The notes under the pieces are model-generated. The model ran no database searches and was not told the DNA's origin. It saw nothing but the letters and a program-made list of their open reading frames with translations. 41,661 nt of DNA from contig NZ_CALIXW010000018.1 in NCBI RefSeq assembly GCF_938046015.1, positions 1 through 41,661 of the forward strand. The letters run 5' to 3'. Made by a program: the position numbers and the translations under genes. This stretch comes from an uncultured Porphyromonas sp. (lineage in GTDB: Bacteria > Bacteroidota > Bacteroidia > Bacteroidales > Porphyromonadaceae). Of the stretch, positions 33,545 through 41,661 are shown piece by piece. The first letter of the stretch is position 1, and each line of letters begins with the position of its first letter.

Positions 33545-36500
33545 ATGAAGAAAGTATTACTATTCCTCATGAGCCTCCTGCTCTGCGTGGCCTCGGCTAC
33601 GGCACAGGGTAGGGCGGTGAGCGGTATCGTCAAGGATGCTGCCGATCATGAGCCCCTGATCGGAGCCTCGGTGAAGGTCAAGGGAGCAACAGGACAGGGT
33701 GCTGTGACCGATATCAATGGTCGCTTTGCCCTCAAGGGCGTCCGCTCGGGCGCTACGCTCGTAGTGACCTACATCGGCTATACCTCCAAGGAAGTCGTCG
33801 TGGGCAACCAGGCTGAGCTCGTCATCGAGCTGAGCAGTGCGGATAAGATGACGGAGGCCGTCGTCGTGACCGCCCTCGGGATCAAGCGCTCGCAGAAGGC
33901 GCTTAGCTACAACGTCCAGGAGGTCAAGAGCGACGCTCTGACGACCGTCAAGGACGCTAACTTCATGAACAGCCTCAACGGTAAGGTGGCTGGGGTCAGC
34001 ATCAACGCCTCCTCCTCGGGGCTCGGTGGTGCTACGCGTGTCGTCATGCGTGGGCCTAAGTCCATCTTCTCCGGTAATAGCGCCCTCTACGTCGTGGACG
34101 GTATCCCCATCATCAATACCAACGGTGGTGCTACCGAAGGTCGCTTCGGCGCACAGCCCAAGGGGGAAGGCATCTCGGACATCAACCCTGATGACATCGA
34201 GTCCATCAGCGTCCTCTCGGGTCCTGCCGCTGCTGCCCTCTACGGTGCGAGCGCTGCCCAGGGGGTCATCATGGTGACCACCAAGAAGGGTAAGGATGGC
34301 CGCGTGTCGGTGATGCTGTCCAATAGCAGCAGCTTCTCCCGCCCCTTCGTGATGCCTCGCTTCCAGAATCAGTACATCAACGCTCCTGGCGACAACAAGA
34401 GCTGGGGCGATGAGGCTGCTTCTCCCTATGGCACCTTCAACCCCGCGGACTTCTTCAATACCGGGTCGAACATCCAGAACACTGCTTCGCTGACCGTCGG
34501 TAATGCCAAGAATCAGACCTATCTCTCCCTGGGGACGACCAATGCCGCTGGGATCATCCCCAACAACAAGTACGATCGCTACAACTTCAGCTTCCGCAAT
34601 ACGACCAAGTTCCTGGACGATAAGCTGACGCTTGACTTTGGCTTCAACTACATCAAGCAGGGCGACCAGAACCTCACGGCTCAGGGTGAGTATGACAACC
34701 CCATCGTACCCCTCTACCTCTTCCCTCGCGGGGAGAACTTCGACGGCGTACGTACCTTCGAGGTCTATGACCCCACGCGTAAGATCTACGTCCAGAACTG
34801 GAACTACGGGGATGCCTACTCCATGCAGAACCCCTACTGGATGACGCGCCGCATGCTGACGACCAATAGCAAGAACCGCTACATGGTCAACGCCTCGGCC
34901 AAGTGGCAGATCGCCGACTGGATCGACCTGACCGGTCGTGCTCGTGCTGACGTCGCCAATAGCTTCGACCAGGTCAAGCGCTACGCCTCGACCTCCACGC
35001 TGCGCGCATCATCGCCCTATGGCTTCTACTCCTACAATAAGAACAACAACACGGCGCTCTACGGAGACCTGATGGCCAACATCAACAAGAAGTTCGATGA
35101 CATCAGTCTCTCGGCCAACGTCGGTATCTCCACCAACCGCAGCTACTACGATGCCCACGGCTTCCAGGGTGGTCTGCGCTCCATCTCCAACGTCTTCGAC
35201 CCCAACCAGATCGCCTATGAGCAGGGCGGGAAGCAGGCGCCTATCTACGGCGAGACCTCGCACGTGACCAACTCCGCCTTCGCTAGTGTCGAGGCGGGCT
35301 GGCGCAACATGCTCTTCCTCACCCTCACGGGTCGTAGCGACTGGGACTCCGCCCTCGCCTTCACGACGGGTAACCCCTTCTTCTACCCCTCGGTAGGTCT
35401 CTCGGGGGTCATCTCGCAGATGGTCAAGCTGCCCGACTGGGTCAACTACCTCAAGACGCGCGTATCGTGGGCTAAGGTAGGTTCGCCTATCCCCGCGCAG
35501 CTCTCCTCGCCTTTCCGCTATGAGTTCGACTCCTCGACGCAGAGCTACAAGACGGTGACCTATAAGTTCCCCACGGACTTCAAGCCTGAGCTGACCTATT
35601 CTTGGGAAGCTGGGGTGACGGGTAAGTTCTTCCACAACAAGCTGAGCGTAGAGGCTACGGTCTACCAATCCAATACGAAGAACCAGACCTTCCTACGTCC
35701 GCTCTCTGCTGCTGGTGCTGGCTACGATAGTGAGTACATCCAGGCTGGGGACGTCCGCAACCGCGGGATCGAGCTCTCCATCGGCTGGACGAGCCAGCTC
35801 GGCAAGGTCGAGTGGTCTACCACGGGTACCTTCAGCGCGAACCAGAACCGCATCGTCTCCCTCCTGCCCGATCCTAAGGCTACCATCGAGAAGGGTGGTC
35901 TCTCCGGCGCTGGCATCTACCTCCGTCAGGGTGGTACGATGGGTGACGTCTACACCAATACCGACATCCTGCGTACCCCCGAGGGGCTGCCTGATGTCAG
36001 CTCGGGCAACATCAAGCCCACGACGCTCTCCACGCCTGTCTACAAGGGCTCGGTACTGCCTGATGCCAACCTCGGCTGGGTCAATGACTTCACCTGGCGC
36101 GGCCTCAACGTCGGCTTCATGATCACGGCACGTCTGGGCGGTATCGTCCTCTCGCAGACGCAGGCCATCCTCGACGAGTACGGCGTATCTGAGTACTCTG
36201 CTAAGGTGCGTCAGGCTGGTGGGGTAGCCGTCGGTAACGGTAAGATCTCGGCGCGCGACTACTTCTCCGTAGTCGGTGGCTCCTCGCCTCTGTGGTCGGA
36301 GTACATCTACGACGCGACCAACGTACGCCTGCAGGAGGCACACCTCGGCTACACGATGCCCAAGAAGCTCCTCGGCGACAAGGTCCGCCTGACGCTGGGT
36401 CTGACGGCGCGCAACCTGCTGATGATCTACAACAAGGCTCCCTTCGACCCCGAGCTCACGGCCTCGACGGGTACCTACTACCAGGGCTTCGACTACTTCA

Positions 36501-36550
36501 TGCTGCCTAGCCTGCGCAACCTCGGCTTCAGCGTTAAGCTCCAGTTCTAA
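33545..36550 (+). CDS. SusC-family TonB-linked outer-membrane importer of the N-glycan PUL
   Basis: From ATG 33545 (MKKVLLFLMSLLLCVASATAQ, a clean signal peptide) the protein is 1001 aa; an in-frame ATG at 33512 would put 11 polar residues before the signal and is rejected. It has a carboxypeptidase-like domain (about 22-100) and TonB box EAVVVTALGI (about 105-114). The plug contains LNGKVAGVSI, RVVMRGPKSIFSGNSALYVVDGIPI and the SusC signature DIESISVLSGPAAAALYGASAAQGVIMVTTKKG. A barrel follows, ending LGFSVKLQF. With the SusD protein 23 nt downstream it would import oligosaccharides released at the surface by the GH18 enzyme. It is the first gene of the PUL. Confidence 0.95.
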   Translation: MKKVLLFLMSLLLCVASATAQGRAVSGIVKDAADHEPLIGASVKVKGATGQGAVTDINGRFALKGVRSGATLVVTYIGYTSKEVVVGNQAELVIELSSADKMTEAVVVTALGIKRSQKALSYNVQEVKSDALTTVKDANFMNSLNGKVAGVSINASSSGLGGATRVVMRGPKSIFSGNSALYVVDGIPIINTNGGATEGRFGAQPKGEGISDINPDDIESISVLSGPAAAALYGASAAQGVIMVTTKKGKDGRVSVMLSNSSSFSRPFVMPRFQNQYINAPGDNKSWGDEAASPYGTFNPADFFNTGSNIQNTASLTVGNAKNQTYLSLGTTNAAGIIPNNKYDRYNFSFRNTTKFLDDKLTLDFGFNYIKQGDQNLTAQGEYDNPIVPLYLFPRGENFDGVRTFEVYDPTRKIYVQNWNYGDAYSMQNPYWMTRRMLTTNSKNRYMVNASAKWQIADWIDLTGRARADVANSFDQVKRYASTSTLRASSPYGFYSYNKNNNTALYGDLMANINKKFDDISLSANVGISTNRSYYDAHGFQGGLRSISNVFDPNQIAYEQGGKQAPIYGETSHVTNSAFASVEAGWRNMLFLTLTGRSDWDSALAFTTGNPFFYPSVGLSGVISQMVKLPDWVNYLKTRVSWAKVGSPIPAQLSSPFRYEFDSSTQSYKTVTYKFPTDFKPELTYSWEAGVTGKFFHNKLSVEATVYQSNTKNQTFLRPLSAAGAGYDSEYIQAGDVRNRGIELSIGWTSQLGKVEWSTTGTFSANQNRIVSLLPDPKATIEKGGLSGAGIYLRQGGTMGDVYTNTDILRTPEGLPDVSSGNIKPTTLSTPVYKGSVLPDANLGWVNDFTWRGLNVGFMITARLGGIVLSQTQAILDEYGVSEYSAKVRQAGGVAVGNGKISARDYFSVVGGSSPLWSEYIYDATNVRLQEAHLGYTMPKKLLGDKVRLTLGLTARNLLMIYNKAPFDPELTASTGTYYQGFDYFMLPSLRNLGFSVKLQF

Positions 36551-36573
36551 GCTCCTCTAACAACATGTATCTT

Positions 36574-38109
36574 ATGAAGATCAATCATATCAAGGGGCTC
36601 GCCTGCATGAGCCTGGCGCTCGCCCTGGCCTCCTGTACGTCAGGCTTCGAGGACATCAACCGTCCTGGGGGGAAGCTCGACAAGGAGTCGCTCAGCCGCG
36701 ATAACTACAACATCTCCTCCTTCCTCATCCAGCTGGAGAACGTCTCCTTCCCTGAGCAGGAGAATGACTTCCAGATGAACTTCGACCTCATCGGGAACTA
36801 CCTCGGCCGCTTCTTCACCTACGCCAACGATGGCTTCACCTCGAAGAACTACGCGCGCTTCAACGCCAAGGCTGGCTGGATCAGTGCTGCCTTCGGCCCT
36901 CTGACGAAGGCTAAGAGTGCCTTCGCTGAGATCGAGGGCTTGGCCAAGCCTGAGGAGCTCAACTACAACTGGGCCCTCATCCTGCGCGCACATGCCTTCC
37001 TGATGCTGACGGATAAGTTCGGCCCGATGCCCCTCGGCCTCGACCCGAAGAATCCCTCGGCCTACAACAGCCAGGAGCTGATCTACAAGCAGCTCATCGC
37101 TGACCTCACGGTCGCTGCTCGCAACCTCAAGGCCTTCGCCCTGGCTAACCCCTCGGCTCGTGTCAATGAGGCAGCCGACAAGGTCTACGGCGGGGACTTC
37201 TCCAAGTGGTATCGCCTAGCCAATTCGCTCAAGCTGCGTATGGCCGTGCGTATGCGCTACGCTGCCCCTGCGCTGGCTAAGCAGTACGCCGAGGAGGCCG
37301 TCGCTGATGGCGTCATCGAGAGCGCTGCCGACAACCTCTACATGAGCTACACTCCTCGTGGGCTGTACAAGACCTCTGTAGAGTGGGGGGATAGCCGTGC
37401 TGGTGCCGACATCGACTCCTACATGAATGGCTACAACGATCCTCGTATCAGCAAGTACTTCTCGGCTCCTGCCGAGGGGGCTACGCGTACCCTCCAGGGC
37501 TGTCTCGCGGCTGCTGAGATCACGTCCAAGAATAAGGCGGATGCGATCTACTCCGCAGCCGTCGCTACGCCCAACTCCCGTGACCCCTGGCTCACGGCTG
37601 CCGAGATGTGGTTCTGCCGTGCAGAGGGTGCTCTGGCTGGCTGGACGGGCATGGGCGCCACGGCACAAGAGGCCTATGAGCGCGGCGTCAAGGAGTCCTT
37701 CGCTCAATGGAGTGTAGATGGCGCAGCCTCCTACCTGCAGAGCGAGCGACAGCCCGCTGCCTACACGGACGCTGTCGGTGGCTTCGGTCGCGATATGTCC
37801 GCAGTGAGCACCATCACGCCCAAGTGGGACAGCAGTGCTAGCACTGAGGAGCAACTCGAGCGCATCATCACGCAGAAGTGGATCGCCCTCTACCCCAACG
37901 GTCAGGAGGCTTGGTCTGAAATCCGCCGCACGGGCTATCCTAAGGTCTTCGACCTGCCCGTCGATACGGGTACGGGCCTGCAGGTGCCTAACCGCATCCC
38001 TTACGATCCCAACGAGCAGACGCGTAACGCCGCTGCCTACCGTGCAGGGGTAGCTCTCCTCGGTGGTCCCGATGACTACACGACGCGCCTCTGGTGGCAG
38101 AAGAAGTAA
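36574..38109 (+). CDS. SusD-like glycan-binding lipoprotein
   Basis: From ATG 36574 this is 511 aa with a lipoprotein signal (LALALASC, Cys21); an ATG at 36565 is also in frame. GFEDINRPGG after the Cys, the NWALILRAHAFLMLTDKFGPMPLG helix pair and the KWYRLANSLKLRMAVRMRY segment place it in the SusD-like group found with endo-glycosidase PULs. TQKWIALYPNGQEAWSEIRRTGYP is the usual C-terminal SusD motif. It should cap the SusC channel and bind the glycan product. The GH18 gene follows after 28 nt. Confidence 0.93.
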   Translation: MKINHIKGLACMSLALALASCTSGFEDINRPGGKLDKESLSRDNYNISSFLIQLENVSFPEQENDFQMNFDLIGNYLGRFFTYANDGFTSKNYARFNAKAGWISAAFGPLTKAKSAFAEIEGLAKPEELNYNWALILRAHAFLMLTDKFGPMPLGLDPKNPSAYNSQELIYKQLIADLTVAARNLKAFALANPSARVNEAADKVYGGDFSKWYRLANSLKLRMAVRMRYAAPALAKQYAEEAVADGVIESAADNLYMSYTPRGLYKTSVEWGDSRAGADIDSYMNGYNDPRISKYFSAPAEGATRTLQGCLAAAEITSKNKADAIYSAAVATPNSRDPWLTAAEMWFCRAEGALAGWTGMGATAQEAYERGVKESFAQWSVDGAASYLQSERQPAAYTDAVGGFGRDMSAVSTITPKWDSSASTEEQLERIITQKWIALYPNGQEAWSEIRRTGYPKVFDLPVDTGTGLQVPNRIPYDPNEQTRNAAAYRAGVALLGGPDDYTTRLWWQKK

Positions 38110-38137
38110 CCTCTCCCAAGCACAACGATTAAGAATA

Positions 38138-39292
38138 ATGAAGACTAAGAATATCCTAACGCTTGCGCTTGGGCTGCTCTCGCTGGCCTCTTGCAGCAAG
38201 TGGACTGACATGGAGATTCAGCACCCGACGAACCTCACCGAGTCCAACCACTCGGAGGAGTACTATCAGGAGCTGCGCAAGTACAAGGAGAGCGATCACC
38301 AGATCGCCTTCTCCTACTACAGCGCCTGGACTGGTGTCGGGGTGAACATGCAGAGCTCCCTCATGGGGCTCCCCGACTCCGTCGACCTCGTCTCCCTCTG
38401 GGGAGGCTGGCGCAATCCTACCGAGGCGCAGCTGGCTGACCTGCGTGCCGCACAGTCCAAGAAGGGCCTCAAGGCCATGATCTGCTTCCTCGTCCTCGAT
38501 ATGGGTGCTGGCATCACGCCCGACCCCACCGCCGAGGAGAAGAAGGCGCTGGCACAGGGTGAGTCCTGGACGCATAAGTACTGGGGCTGGTCCACGGCCT
38601 CGACCGACGCAGGCAAGGCGGCTCGCCGTGCTGCTGTCGTCAAGTATGCCAATGCGATCTGCGACCTCATCGAGAAGTACGGCTACGATGGCTTCGACAT
38701 CGACGCCGAACCCAACTATTCGCACCCCTTCGGTACGAACTACGAGCTGTGGCGTACCGACGTAGAGAACGGCGTACCTACGCTGATGACGCTCTTCGTC
38801 GAGACCCTCGGCAAGCGTATGGGGCCTCTGGCGGAGACCGAGGCTGGACGTAAGCGTATCCTTGCCATTGATGGTGAGCCCGACGCGCTGCCCGCCACGC
38901 ACGCCAAGTACTTCAACTACTTCATCATCCAGGCCTACAACAACTATCAGTCCACGGATAACCAGCACTTCCGCAACGCCCTCACCAAGTTCAAGGACGT
39001 CATGAGCGCAGAGGAGATCTGCAAGAAGAGCATCTTCGTCGTGAACTTTGAGTCGGGTGCTACCAAGGGTGGTGAAGTCGGCGAAGGACAGATCCTAGCC
39101 TTCGCCCTGCAGAACCCCGTCGTCGATGGCGTCACCTATCGCAAGGGCGGTGTCGGTGCCTTCCGCGTCGACCTCGAGTACGGCATCAAGACCCCCGACG
39201 TCGTCAATGGTATCGACATGTCGCCCGTCAAGGGGCTTTCCTACCCCTGGTGGCGTCGTGCTATCCAGCTGATGAACCCTATTATTAAGTAG
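38138..39292 (+). CDS. GH18 endo-beta-N-acetylglucosaminidase lipoprotein
   Basis: From ATG 38138 this is 384 aa with a lipoprotein signal (LLSLASC, Cys19); the frame extends upstream to 38063 inside the SusD gene and is rejected there. The GH18 active-site strand DGFDIDAE spans residues 184-191, with Asp189 and acid Glu191 in the DxxDxDxE pattern. SLWGGW and the late FNYFIIQAYNNYQ strand, where GH18 endo-ENGases keep a product-stabilising Tyr, also fit. Size and setting match Endo-BT3987-, EndoF- and GpdF-like enzymes. These cut the chitobiose core of N-glycans, leaving one GlcNAc on the protein. Whether it takes high-mannose or complex glycans cannot be told by eye. Confidence 0.88.
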   Translation: MKTKNILTLALGLLSLASCSKWTDMEIQHPTNLTESNHSEEYYQELRKYKESDHQIAFSYYSAWTGVGVNMQSSLMGLPDSVDLVSLWGGWRNPTEAQLADLRAAQSKKGLKAMICFLVLDMGAGITPDPTAEEKKALAQGESWTHKYWGWSTASTDAGKAARRAAVVKYANAICDLIEKYGYDGFDIDAEPNYSHPFGTNYELWRTDVENGVPTLMTLFVETLGKRMGPLAETEAGRKRILAIDGEPDALPATHAKYFNYFIIQAYNNYQSTDNQHFRNALTKFKDVMSAEEICKKSIFVVNFESGATKGGEVGEGQILAFALQNPVVDGVTYRKGGVGAFRVDLEYGIKTPDVVNGIDMSPVKGLSYPWWRRAIQLMNPIIK

Positions 39293-39307
39293 CCAAGCAC
39301 AGCAAGT

Positions 39308-40501
39308 ATGAAGATCAAGTATACGCTGCTGGCCCTTGCAGCTAGCACGGCGCTCCTCGCCTCCTGTCAGGATGCGAAGCTGAGCAGCAAGTCCGATAGA
39401 GCCTACATCGCCCAGACGGCCACGCAGGCGGGACGCATCGGCTCGCTCACCCTCGGTGAGGATGGCGCGAGCATCGACCTCAACGTACGTCTCTCCGACG
39501 TGCAGACGGCCGACCAGAGCTACACGCTCGAGCTGAGCCAGGAAGCCCTGGACCAGTACAACAAGCGTAATAAGACCAGCTACACGCTGCTGCCCGCAGC
39601 GCAGGTGACGATCCCCGGCTCGGAGGTCGTCATCAAGGCGGGCTCCGTCTTCTCGGATCCTCTGACGGTCAAGCTCAAGCCTCTGACCACGGAGCAGAGC
39701 AAGAGCGGTAAGAAGTACGCTGTAGCCTTCCGCCTCACGCCTAAGGGTGGCTCGCTGCCCGTCATCGAGGGTGCTGATACCTATGTCTACGGGATCAAGA
39801 CGGTGACCGTCACGACGGCGCCTATCCTCGGTACCTACAGGGGGCAGTACTACAAGGCTAAGGCTGTGGGCCTGCCCGTCGTAGAGCTCCCTCGCTTCAC
39901 CGTCGAGATGCGCGTCAATATGAACGGCTTCAGACGCAACAACCAGGCGCTCTTCGGCTCCTTCCACTCCGGCAGCGAGATCTATATGCGCTTCGGGGAT
40001 GCCAACCCGCCCTACAACTACCTCAACATCAAGTTCGGGGCAGGGGGACAGATCGACCGTACCTTCGATGGCGCACAGCCCAACACCTGGTACCACATCG
40101 CCCTCGTCTACGATGGCGCTCAGGCTAGACTCTACGTCAACGGTGCTCTGATCACCACGACGGATAAGCCCGCAGGTCGTGTCTTCACCCTGGCTGAGAC
40201 GCTGCACATCGCTGGCTCGGGTATGACCTGGTTCGTCAATAGCTGTATGTTCAGCGAGCTGCGTATCTGGAACGTCGTCCGTACGCCCGAGCAGCTCAAG
40301 GACAATGAGTACGTCGTCGATCCTTCGACCCCAGGCCTGCTCCACTACTGGCGCATGGACGAAGGTCAGGGCCGCGAGTTCGCCAACTCGGTCAAGGGCA
40401 TGCCTTCCCTCAAGGTCATGGACGGCTACGACAAGGATCAGACGCCCGTCTGGGTCAGCAACGTCCGCTCCGACGGTCAGGGCACGACGCGTGTCCCCTA
40501 G
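39308..40501 (+). CDS. DUF1735 + LamG surface glycan-binding lipoprotein
   Basis: This 397-aa lipoprotein (LLASC, Cys20) has a DUF1735/BT_3987-type N-terminal domain (about 25-165: VRLSDVQTADQSYTLELSQEALDQYNKRNKTSYTLLP). A LamG/concanavalin domain follows (about 185-385: RFTVEMRVNMNGF, WYHIALVYDGAQARLYVNGALI, LHYWRMDEGQG). Such proteins act as surface glycan-binding proteins in N-glycan PULs. It follows the GH18 gene by 15 nt. A hairpin separates it from the next lipoprotein gene. Confidence 0.87.
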   Translation: MKIKYTLLALAASTALLASCQDAKLSSKSDRAYIAQTATQAGRIGSLTLGEDGASIDLNVRLSDVQTADQSYTLELSQEALDQYNKRNKTSYTLLPAAQVTIPGSEVVIKAGSVFSDPLTVKLKPLTTEQSKSGKKYAVAFRLTPKGGSLPVIEGADTYVYGIKTVTVTTAPILGTYRGQYYKAKAVGLPVVELPRFTVEMRVNMNGFRRNNQALFGSFHSGSEIYMRFGDANPPYNYLNIKFGAGGQIDRTFDGAQPNTWYHIALVYDGAQARLYVNGALITTTDKPAGRVFTLAETLHIAGSGMTWFVNSCMFSELRIWNVVRTPEQLKDNEYVVDPSTPGLLHYWRMDEGQGREFANSVKGMPSLKVMDGYDKDQTPVWVSNVRSDGQGTTRVP

Positions 40502-40513
40502 TTTTTTCTTCGC

Positions 40514-40560
40514 CTAGAGTCCCTCGGCTGGGCTCGCTGAGTTCCCAGCCGAGGCTCTAG
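40514..40560 (+). terminator. Intercistronic hairpin within the PUL
   Basis: CTAGAGTCCCTCGGCTGGG (40514-40532) pairs with CCCAGCCGAGGCTCTAG (40544-40560), leaving a 2-nt bulge. It lies between two PUL genes, with TTTTTT before rather than after it, so partial termination or mRNA processing/stability is likelier than a full stop. Confidence 0.6.
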
Positions 40561-40581
40561 ACGCTATTAGGTATTGTTACA

Positions 40582-41610
40582 ATGAAGCAAAGCATCATCT
40601 ATACGCTGGCGCTGATCACCCTAGGGCTGGGTAGCTGCCAGAAGCCCTTCGAGCTGGACTCGCCACTGACGCCCAGCACCGAGCAGTCGAGCTCTAGCTC
40701 TTCGCTCGTCTACCTCAAGGCTGCGGACCTGGACTATAGCTCTAAGCGCGAGGTGATCTCCGTAGCACTGCACGGCGATGACCTCTCCGTCTTCGGGGAT
40801 CAGCAGGTCTATGTCTATCTCTCCAAGCCCGCTACCGAGGACGTCCGCGTCTCGCTGGCTCTGGACCGCTCGGAGGCAGCACTCGAGGCCTTCGTCAAGG
40901 GCCTCACTGAGAACCCCGGCTACAAGATCGCCGAAGAAGGCTACGCCAAGCTCGAGAACACCGAGGTCGTCATCCCTAAGGGACAGCTCAAGAGCTCCAA
41001 GCCCGTCCTCGTCAAGGCGGGGGCTAAGTACGCCGAGCTCTCCAAGGCTACGTCTGGCTCTGAGTACCGCCTCATCGCCCTGCGCCTAGATAAGGTCGCC
41101 GAGGGTGTGGCTGCTGCCAGCAAGGAGCGCGCCCGCCTCTTCCTCCCCGTCGAGAAGGAATACACCAATATCCTGATGGACCAGGCGGCTCCTAAGGGCT
41201 CGAAGGTAGGTGTCACTCTCCTCGACTACGAAGTATCCAGCGAATACACGGGCTTCGGTAAGGAAAACCTCTACGACGGTAAGAGTACCTTCTGGTACGC
41301 TGCCTTTGGCGACCAGGCTCCTTGGTTCTCCGCTATGCTACAGAGCGGCACGCGCAAGTTCACCGGCGTACGTGTCAGCGTACTGCCGACCTACTTCGCC
41401 ATCGCTCGCGAATGGACGATCTACACGACCACCGACGGTGAGACGTGGGATGCTCAGGGCGTAGTCGAGGGCTACGAGATCAACGAGAAGGGCGATGTCA
41501 CCATCCACTTCATATCGCCCATCGTGGCTAAGGGCATCAAGCTCGCAGCTACGCGTCGCGGTCAGAGTGGTTGCGCCGTCAAGGAATTCGAGCTCTACGC
41601 CCAGGACTAA
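40582..41610 (+). CDS. DUF1735 + F5/8 type C (discoidin-like) surface lipoprotein
   Basis: This 342-aa lipoprotein (LGLGSC, Cys19) starts with a Ser-rich spacer (STEQSSSSSSLVYL) and a DUF1735-like domain (about 45-190: VYVYLSKPATEDVRVSLALDRSEAAL). A C-terminal discoidin/F5-8C-like jelly roll follows (about 205-340: YEVSSEYTGFGKENLYDGKSTFWYA, REWTIYTTTDGETWD, AVKEFELYA). It resembles the second surface glycan-binding protein of endo-glycosidase PULs. It is the last gene seen. The window ends 51 nt later, in what may be the start of a terminator, so more PUL genes downstream cannot be excluded. Confidence 0.85.
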   Translation: MKQSIIYTLALITLGLGSCQKPFELDSPLTPSTEQSSSSSSLVYLKAADLDYSSKREVISVALHGDDLSVFGDQQVYVYLSKPATEDVRVSLALDRSEAALEAFVKGLTENPGYKIAEEGYAKLENTEVVIPKGQLKSSKPVLVKAGAKYAELSKATSGSEYRLIALRLDKVAEGVAAASKERARLFLPVEKEYTNILMDQAAPKGSKVGVTLLDYEVSSEYTGFGKENLYDGKSTFWYAAFGDQAPWFSAMLQSGTRKFTGVRVSVLPTYFAIAREWTIYTTTDGETWDAQGVVEGYEINEKGDVTIHFISPIVAKGIKLAATRRGQSGCAVKEFELYAQD

Positions 41611-41661
41611 TCCTCCTGCCTAAGAGCTAAGCAATAAGGAGCGCCCCCTCGCTGCACTACC

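Noticed and set aside
39095..40345. Minus frame (416 codons) opposite the GH18 and LamG lipoprotein genes
   Set aside because: It is an antisense shadow spanning two well-supported genes.

Overview
The window is chromosomal DNA from a GC-rich member of the Bacteroidales, most like Porphyromonas. The signs are two SusC/SusD (RagA/RagB) pairs, many short lipoprotein signal peptides ending in a Cys, a glutaminyl cyclase of the P. gingivalis type, an HU-related DNA-binding protein, and Bacteroidota promoters (TTTG, about 20 nt, TAnnTTTG) with no obvious Shine-Dalgarno sequences. The species cannot be named from sequence alone.

Layout. 1-3127 (+): the end of a polysaccharide export operon, with a 5'-truncated Wza-like lipoprotein and a Wzc-like chain-length regulator/tyrosine kinase. 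3374-5434 (+): a GH20 hexosaminidase. 5454-6066 (-): a complete cobalamin riboswitch with its own -7 box and a terminator, but no convincing gene between them. 6167-8452 (-): a siderophore-type TonB-dependent receptor. 8619-9429: a 22-bp-period repeat array running into the promoter of an HU-like gene (+). 9528-11837 (+): a TonB-receptor-like barrel protein. 11983-13215 (-): a Pro-rich-linker lipoprotein. 13687-19852 (-): a tight six-gene operon, read as polyprenyl synthase, TatD, nitroreductase, glutaminyl cyclase, SufE and GH92 mannosidase. 20042-20937: tRNA-Asp (-) and tRNA-Asn (+) with another repeat array between them. 21157-29355 (-): a SusC-SusD-zinc metallohydrolase-DUF4302-BACON lipoprotein operon. 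30147-32735 (-): clpB. 33441 to the end (+): a polysaccharide utilisation locus (PUL) of SusC, SusD, GH18 endo-glycosidase and two surface glycan-binding lipoproteins.

How the genes fit together. The last PUL matches in gene content the N-glycan endo-glycosidase loci of Bacteroides thetaiotaomicron (BT3983-3987 type) and the Gpd complex of Capnocytophaga canimorsus. With the GH92 and GH20 enzymes elsewhere in the window it suggests a lifestyle of stripping and trimming host glycoproteins. The other SusCD operon, with a lipoprotein protease, fits uptake of a peptide or another bound nutrient.

Most notable: (1) phase-locked 22-bp-period repeats with palindromic AT-centred cores at four or more intergenic sites, the largest (10 clear units plus degenerate flanks) overlapping the promoter of the HU-like gene; (2) the orphan cobalamin riboswitch transcription unit.
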